From Pseudoneurospora amorphoporcata (Eukaryota; Ascomycota; Sordariomycetes; Sordariales; Sordariaceae): a DNA stretch of 10,398 nucleotides. The notes under the pieces are model-generated. The model ran no database searches, had not been told where the DNA came from, and saw only the letters and a list, made by a program, of their open reading frames with translations. A program made the translations under genes and the position numbers. Numbering within the stretch: position 1 is the first letter of the stretch; each line of letters opens with the position of its first letter. The DNA is taken from NCBI GenBank assembly GCA_033297205.1, contig MU859537.1, positions 1 through 10,398 on the forward strand, written 5' to 3'. Below, in pieces: positions 7,431-10,398 of this stretch.

Positions 7431-8256
7431 CGTTGTCAAAGTCGGGGGAATTGAGGCCCAGGAGTCAAGAGCGAGAACCCGAAGACACTGTGGAAGAGAG
7501 GAATCGTTGAATTGATGTTCCGTGTACGGCAAAGAGGAGATGATGCAGATGGTGACGTAGAGCCCGATGCAACGAATGATTGCGGGCCCGAAGTTCTGAT
7601 GCAGGTAAGTACAGACACTTGCACCTTCCAGCCAGGAATCAGTTCTGAACCCAAGTTTGCTTGCGCTGTAATCGGGTCATGCTTCCCTCTCTCCCCGTCA
7701 TTTGGCGTTCCACCCGCAATAATTAAATAGAAGGCACACCGACTGGAATGGGCAAGAGCGTTCGGCGAAGGTGCTCCAAGAAAACTGCAGGACGAAACAC
7801 CATCTGCTGGTCGTAGTGTGTTAAGTGCGCGTCCACCCCAATTATGCTACCCTTCTTTCTTGACCAGAATATTATTAGGTATTCACACATTTCTCTTTCA
7901 TACGGGACCTTCTTTTATTCCACTATGGGCAACTTGAATGTGCTTCCGGCTTCGTATCTCCCTAGCTCGATGGAGTCACCCGAGAAACACGCAGCTGAGT
8001 CTGAACTCAGACTTCAACTATCACCAGAAGACTCCATCCACTTTGCTAAGCCTGTCTACTCAGACATGTCCAGGTTCCAGGCCTTGGTTAATGCCGCCGG
8101 CCTAGAGCTCATGACTCGGGAGTGACTTTGATGACATTTGACCTCGAAACCGTCAAGCAAGGACGGGGTCAATCACTTGGACGTCGAGTATTGTCCAGGC
8201 CACCATCGCTCTCATATAAGCGTACCACAATTTAAGCAATATCTAGCCACCCCTGG
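7431..8256. other. Spacer with a weak possible two-exon gene (7515-7604, 7869-8125, +)
   Basis: No recognisable protein. An ATG at 7515 opens 30 codons ending in EVLMQ directly before a perfect GTAAGT donor at 7605. A pyrimidine-rich CTTTCTTGACCAG ends at 7868, and from there a frame in the same phase runs to the TGA at 8123-8125, including EKHAAESELRLQLSPEDSIH and SRFQALVNAAGLELMTRE. The implied intron would be 264 bp, long for this genome, with no good branch point seen. The second piece alone also has an ATG at 7844. Evidence is compositional only, so it may be a decayed gene end or chance. The rest of the spacer shows nothing. Confidence 0.25.
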
Positions 8257-9267
8257 CTAACGACCACTTCTCAGTGCTCTCGCATCAGCCTCATCCAACC
8301 GACGAAGGACGTCAACGCCCTTGGCACCCCACAACTCTTCCTCGTCATCCTCTTCCTCGTCATCCTCTTCCTCGTTATCCTCGTCCTCGTCCTCCTCCTC
8401 CTCCTCCTCCTCCTCCTCCTCTTCCTGGCCCTCCTCGCCCACTTCACCATCATTGCCATCCTCACCAACCTCGCCTTCCTCCTCATAGTCGCCCTCCAAC
8501 ATCTCCACCACCTCGTTCAGCCTCTCGTACATGTAATACCCCTTATGCTCCGCAATCAACTCCCTGACCTTATCCGTTAAGCCCTCCTCGTCCAACTGCG
8601 CCAGCTCGTCGCCATCAAAGTAATCCATCATCTGAAACAACTTCTCTTCCATCTCAGACGGCACACAATCGTCGTTCCTCGCCCGATGGCCGATCTCGTC
8701 CATCGGCGCCGTAACCATGCAGACCATAATCTCGACCATGGTCTCCACCGCGCTTTTCCTGGTCTCGTACAGAGACTCGTATCCTCCGACCTTTTTGACA
8801 GCCTTGAGGATCTTGTCGAACATATCGCCGATGTCGGAGACCACCCAGAAAGCCTTCTCGTACGCCTTGGAGCCGGAAAGACGCGCGTACTTGGTGTTGA
8901 GCATGTCCCAGGCGCTCTGGGAGTAGTGGGTGAAATTAATAGCGCGGGCGCGCTCGCGGGCCGTTTGCAGGTCATGCTGGTGAGCGAGGATGGAGTTGAT
9001 GTAAGGGTCGCGGGCGGCGGCGTAGGCGAGCAACGAGTTGGTGAAGGTGGCAGGAAGGCTGGCGATCTGGGAGGATGGAAGCTTCTGAGCCTTGGGGTCG
9101 AAGTCGGGAAGCTTGCTGAGATCGCCTTTGAAGTTGGCAGGGAGGGTCTGCATCTTGCGAGGTTGCGATGCGGCCACGGGATTCTGAACGTTGTCGGAAG
9201 TGAGGTCGACGGTTTCGGTGCGCTGGCGCTTGGCACCGCGCGAGGAGTAAGTGACGGGGCCCGTCAT
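8257..9267 (-). CDS. Intact uncharacterised protein with nuclear-signal-like N terminus and very acidic tail (336 aa)
   Basis: A single-exon frame from ATG at 9267 to TAG at 8257-8259. The start is the first true ATG, giving MTGPVTYSSRGAKRQRTETV; longer versions would need a TTG. The N terminus has an AKRQR basic motif suited to nuclear import. Residues about 45-75 hold short LP motifs (TLPANF, KLPDF, QKLPSSQI, SLPATF). The middle (about 80-250) is probably mostly helical: LLAYAAARDPYINSIL, WDMLNTKYARL, AVETMVEIMVCMVTAPMDEI, EKLFQMMDYFDGDELAQL, YYMYERLNEVVEMLEG. From about residue 255 the chain is almost pure Glu/Asp, closing with LWGAKGVDVLRRLDEADARALRSGR. Basic signal plus acidic tail recalls histone chaperones and other chromatin proteins, but I recognise no domain, so this is inference only. 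Third positions are GC-rich, unlike the disabled paralogue 5.2 kb away in the same orientation. No stop or frameshift is seen. Confidence 0.85.
   Translation of the reverse strand: MTGPVTYSSRGAKRQRTETVDLTSDNVQNPVAASQPRKMQTLPANFKGDLSKLPDFDPKAQKLPSSQIASLPATFTNSLLAYAAARDPYINSILAHQHDLQTARERARAINFTHYSQSAWDMLNTKYARLSGSKAYEKAFWVVSDIGDMFDKILKAVKKVGGYESLYETRKSAVETMVEIMVCMVTAPMDEIGHRARNDDCVPSEMEEKLFQMMDYFDGDELAQLDEEGLTDKVRELIAEHKGYYMYERLNEVVEMLEGDYEEEGEVGEDGNDGEVGEEGQEEEEEEEEEEEDEDEDNEEEDDEEEDDEEELWGAKGVDVLRRLDEADARALRSGR
8341..8420 (-). repeat. Tandem 15-bp units and (CCT)10 coding for the acidic tail
   Basis: CTCGTCATCCTCTTC occurs at 8341-8355 and 8356-8370, with a close variant at 8371-8385. Ten perfect CCT units follow at 8391-8420. 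On the coding (minus) strand they give Glu-runs and EEEDD-type units. The lengths are multiples of three, so changes in copy number would lengthen or shorten the tail without breaking frame. Confidence 0.93.
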
Positions 9268-10182
9268 TTTCTTCGGACTGCGTTTCTGTCCGTTGATATT
9301 GGCTGGATGGATGCTTGTCGCGATTAATGACCGCAGTTGCAGGAAGATCAATGACGAGGGAGAAATGTTGTTTAGGACAGAAAATTCAAACTGCCCTGCC
9401 CTTTATCAACTGGCGGGGGCGTTGTGTCCGTGCTTTTACCCGACTGACCGCTTTTCAGGTTCTGTTACCAGCGATTTAAACCGCTTTTTGACTTCGCGCA
9501 CCCACCCCTTTTTGGCTGAGTGAATGGTGCTTTTGGTGGTTTGCAACCTACACAACAAACAATCGAATCCGTGCGCCACTAAAACCTGTAGCATTGTTTG
9601 GAGCCCGTGCTCTGTCTGGCACCCATTCACCACACTGGGGTTCCCTCCCCGGCGAAGTTGTAAAACAAATAAAACACATATACCTAGGCAAGTTCATCAC
9701 GGTTCACCTTGATTAGGTATAAAAGACCTTTGCAAGACGATGAAGAGAAATTACAAAACTTCAAAAACACATCGTCTTGTGTCCCTTGGGAAAGGAAATA
9801 TCTCAACTTAGTCTTCAAAGACAAAATTTGGACGTTGAATGTGTGTGGGAATATCCTCCTGGGGTATTTTACAGCCCTTCATATGTTCGGTGTATTTCTA
9901 CGGCTCGCCCGGATACTTCGTCCCTTTATGCTTAGGCCTAGCTTGTTACCGTTTTTTACATCTTCAAACAGGGTGGGGGAACACTTGACGGCGTGGAAAT
10001 TAGGGGAACCTATTTGGACGGCGATGCTTGCTTTATTTTTGTCTGGCACGGCAATCTCGTGGTGATAACTGTTCACAAAGTACCCAAGTACACATCATCT
10101 CCGCCTCCATTTTCGCTATTGTTTCTCCTGCGTTTCTTTGCTATTATTCTGCAACCCAGAGTCCAAAAGGTGAGTGTCTTAA
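9268..10182. other. About 0.9 kb without a convincing gene
   Basis: The first part is the 5' flank of the acidic-tailed gene. A plus-strand frame from 9709 to 10065 is open for 118 codons and hydrophobic in its second half (VCGNILLGYFTALHMFGVFL, AMLALFLSGTAIS), but it begins only with TTG and matches nothing I know. It may be a gene fragment or chance. No tRNA, promoter or repeat is evident apart from short CCTAGG/TAGGTA motifs near 9681-9720. Confidence 0.5.
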
Positions 10183-10270
10183 TGTCACACGGACATTCGA
10201 CCCTAAGCCTCACCAGGCTCCTAAGGAGCCGCACGGCTTGGACCCAAGCCTTGCTATACGGCTGGATGCC
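10183..10270 (+). repeat. Diverged repeat unit related to the terminal repeat
   Basis: It starts with the same 20 bases as the right arm (TGTCACACGGACATTCGACC), then diverges, but keeps the plan of the right arm: a GC-rich hairpin followed by GCCGCAC. Hairpins are GGCTCC-TAA-GGAGCC (10216-10230) and GGCTTGG-AC-CCAAGCC (10235-10250). It ends where the right arm begins, 88 bases later. It may be a second member of the same family, either tandem or interrupted by the right copy. Confidence 0.75.
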
Positions 10271-10364
10271 TGTCACACGGACATTCGACCTCAACCCTGA
10301 CCATACAACGTGAGGCTCGCGGAGCCGCACATCTCTCAGCCTCGCGCAGATGCTTCAGGTATCT
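10271..10364 (+). repeat. Right arm of the 94-bp inverted repeat
   Basis: It matches the reverse complement of 1-94 with one difference. It begins TGTCACAC and contains the hairpin GGCTC-GCG-GAGCC at 10314-10326. The last 34 bases of the window (10365-10398) probably belong to the same repeat, but this cannot be tested because the left copy is cut by the window edge. The arms lie 10,176 bp apart. No transposase or integrase is found between them, so they may be two dispersed copies in opposite orientation rather than the ends of one element. Confidence 0.93.
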
Positions 10365-10398
10365 ACGCCAGCTCAGACAGAGAATCTGTTCGGCCATC

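Noticed and set aside
8274..9327. Pro-rich plus frames and alternative minus frames across the acidic-tailed gene
   Set aside because: They are shadows of the GC-rich codons; the Pro-rich one is simply the CCT repeat read on the other strand.
8257..9351. Longer N terminus of the acidic-tailed protein beginning at 9351
   Set aside because: The codon there is TTG. The first ATG is at 9267, and the paralogue has comparable spacing from its ATG to the KRQRT motif.
1..10398. CRISPR array, toxin-antitoxin or other prokaryotic defence system
   Set aside because: There are spliceosomal introns, fungal families and RIP-type mutation. No regularly spaced direct repeats with unique spacers occur.

Overview
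The window looks like nuclear DNA of a filamentous ascomycete (Pezizomycotina). The evidence is short GT-AG introns of 52-61 bp with CTAAC/CTGAT-type branch points, gene families I recognise from such fungi (an NmrA-like/isoflavone-reductase-like protein and a large single-pass membrane protein of the DUF3176 / 'formylmethionine deformylase-like' type), and a block whose dinucleotide pattern matches repeat-induced point mutation (RIP). It is an accessory, repeat-rich and gene-poor region. Of five protein-coding loci only one is intact end to end; the others are truncated, nonsense-bearing or frameshifted.

Layout. 1-94 and 10271-10364 are inverted copies of one repeat (93 of 94 bases match). 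The left copy abuts a 5'-truncated membrane-protein gene (95-1409, +), which has one intron and an in-frame TGA. Its 3' flank carries eight perfect copies of a 13-bp unit (1458-1561). Convergent to it is a disabled gene (2006-3050, -), a diverged paralogue of the intact gene at 8257-9267 (-). A long stretch without a convincing gene follows (3051-4989), with poly-T tracts and a TCG microsatellite. At 4990-5898 (-) lies an unrecognised Ser/Pro-rich protein with three copies of a basic helical motif; its 5' end runs into a RIP-like block (5902-6740) that holds broken reading frames on the minus strand. At the far edge of that block begins the 5'-truncated, frameshifted remnant of an NmrA-like gene (6741-7430, +). 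7431-8256 holds only a weak possible exon pair. The intact acidic-tailed gene (8257-9267, -) is followed by about 0.9 kb without a convincing gene, then a tandem pair of related repeats (10183-10364).

Interpretation. I see no pathway or operon-like cooperation between the genes. The region reads as a graveyard shaped by repeat insertion, RIP and gene duplication. The points most worth following are: (i) the inverted repeat family, whose shared terminus begins TGTCACAC and contains GC-rich hairpins; (ii) the RIP island lying exactly between two truncated genes; (iii) the intact/broken pair of an uncharacterised acidic-tailed family; and (iv) the three-repeat protein whose first repeat lies upstream of its only usable ATG. 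I found no complete transposase, recombinase, CRISPR array or RNA gene, and no evidence for a new multi-gene system.
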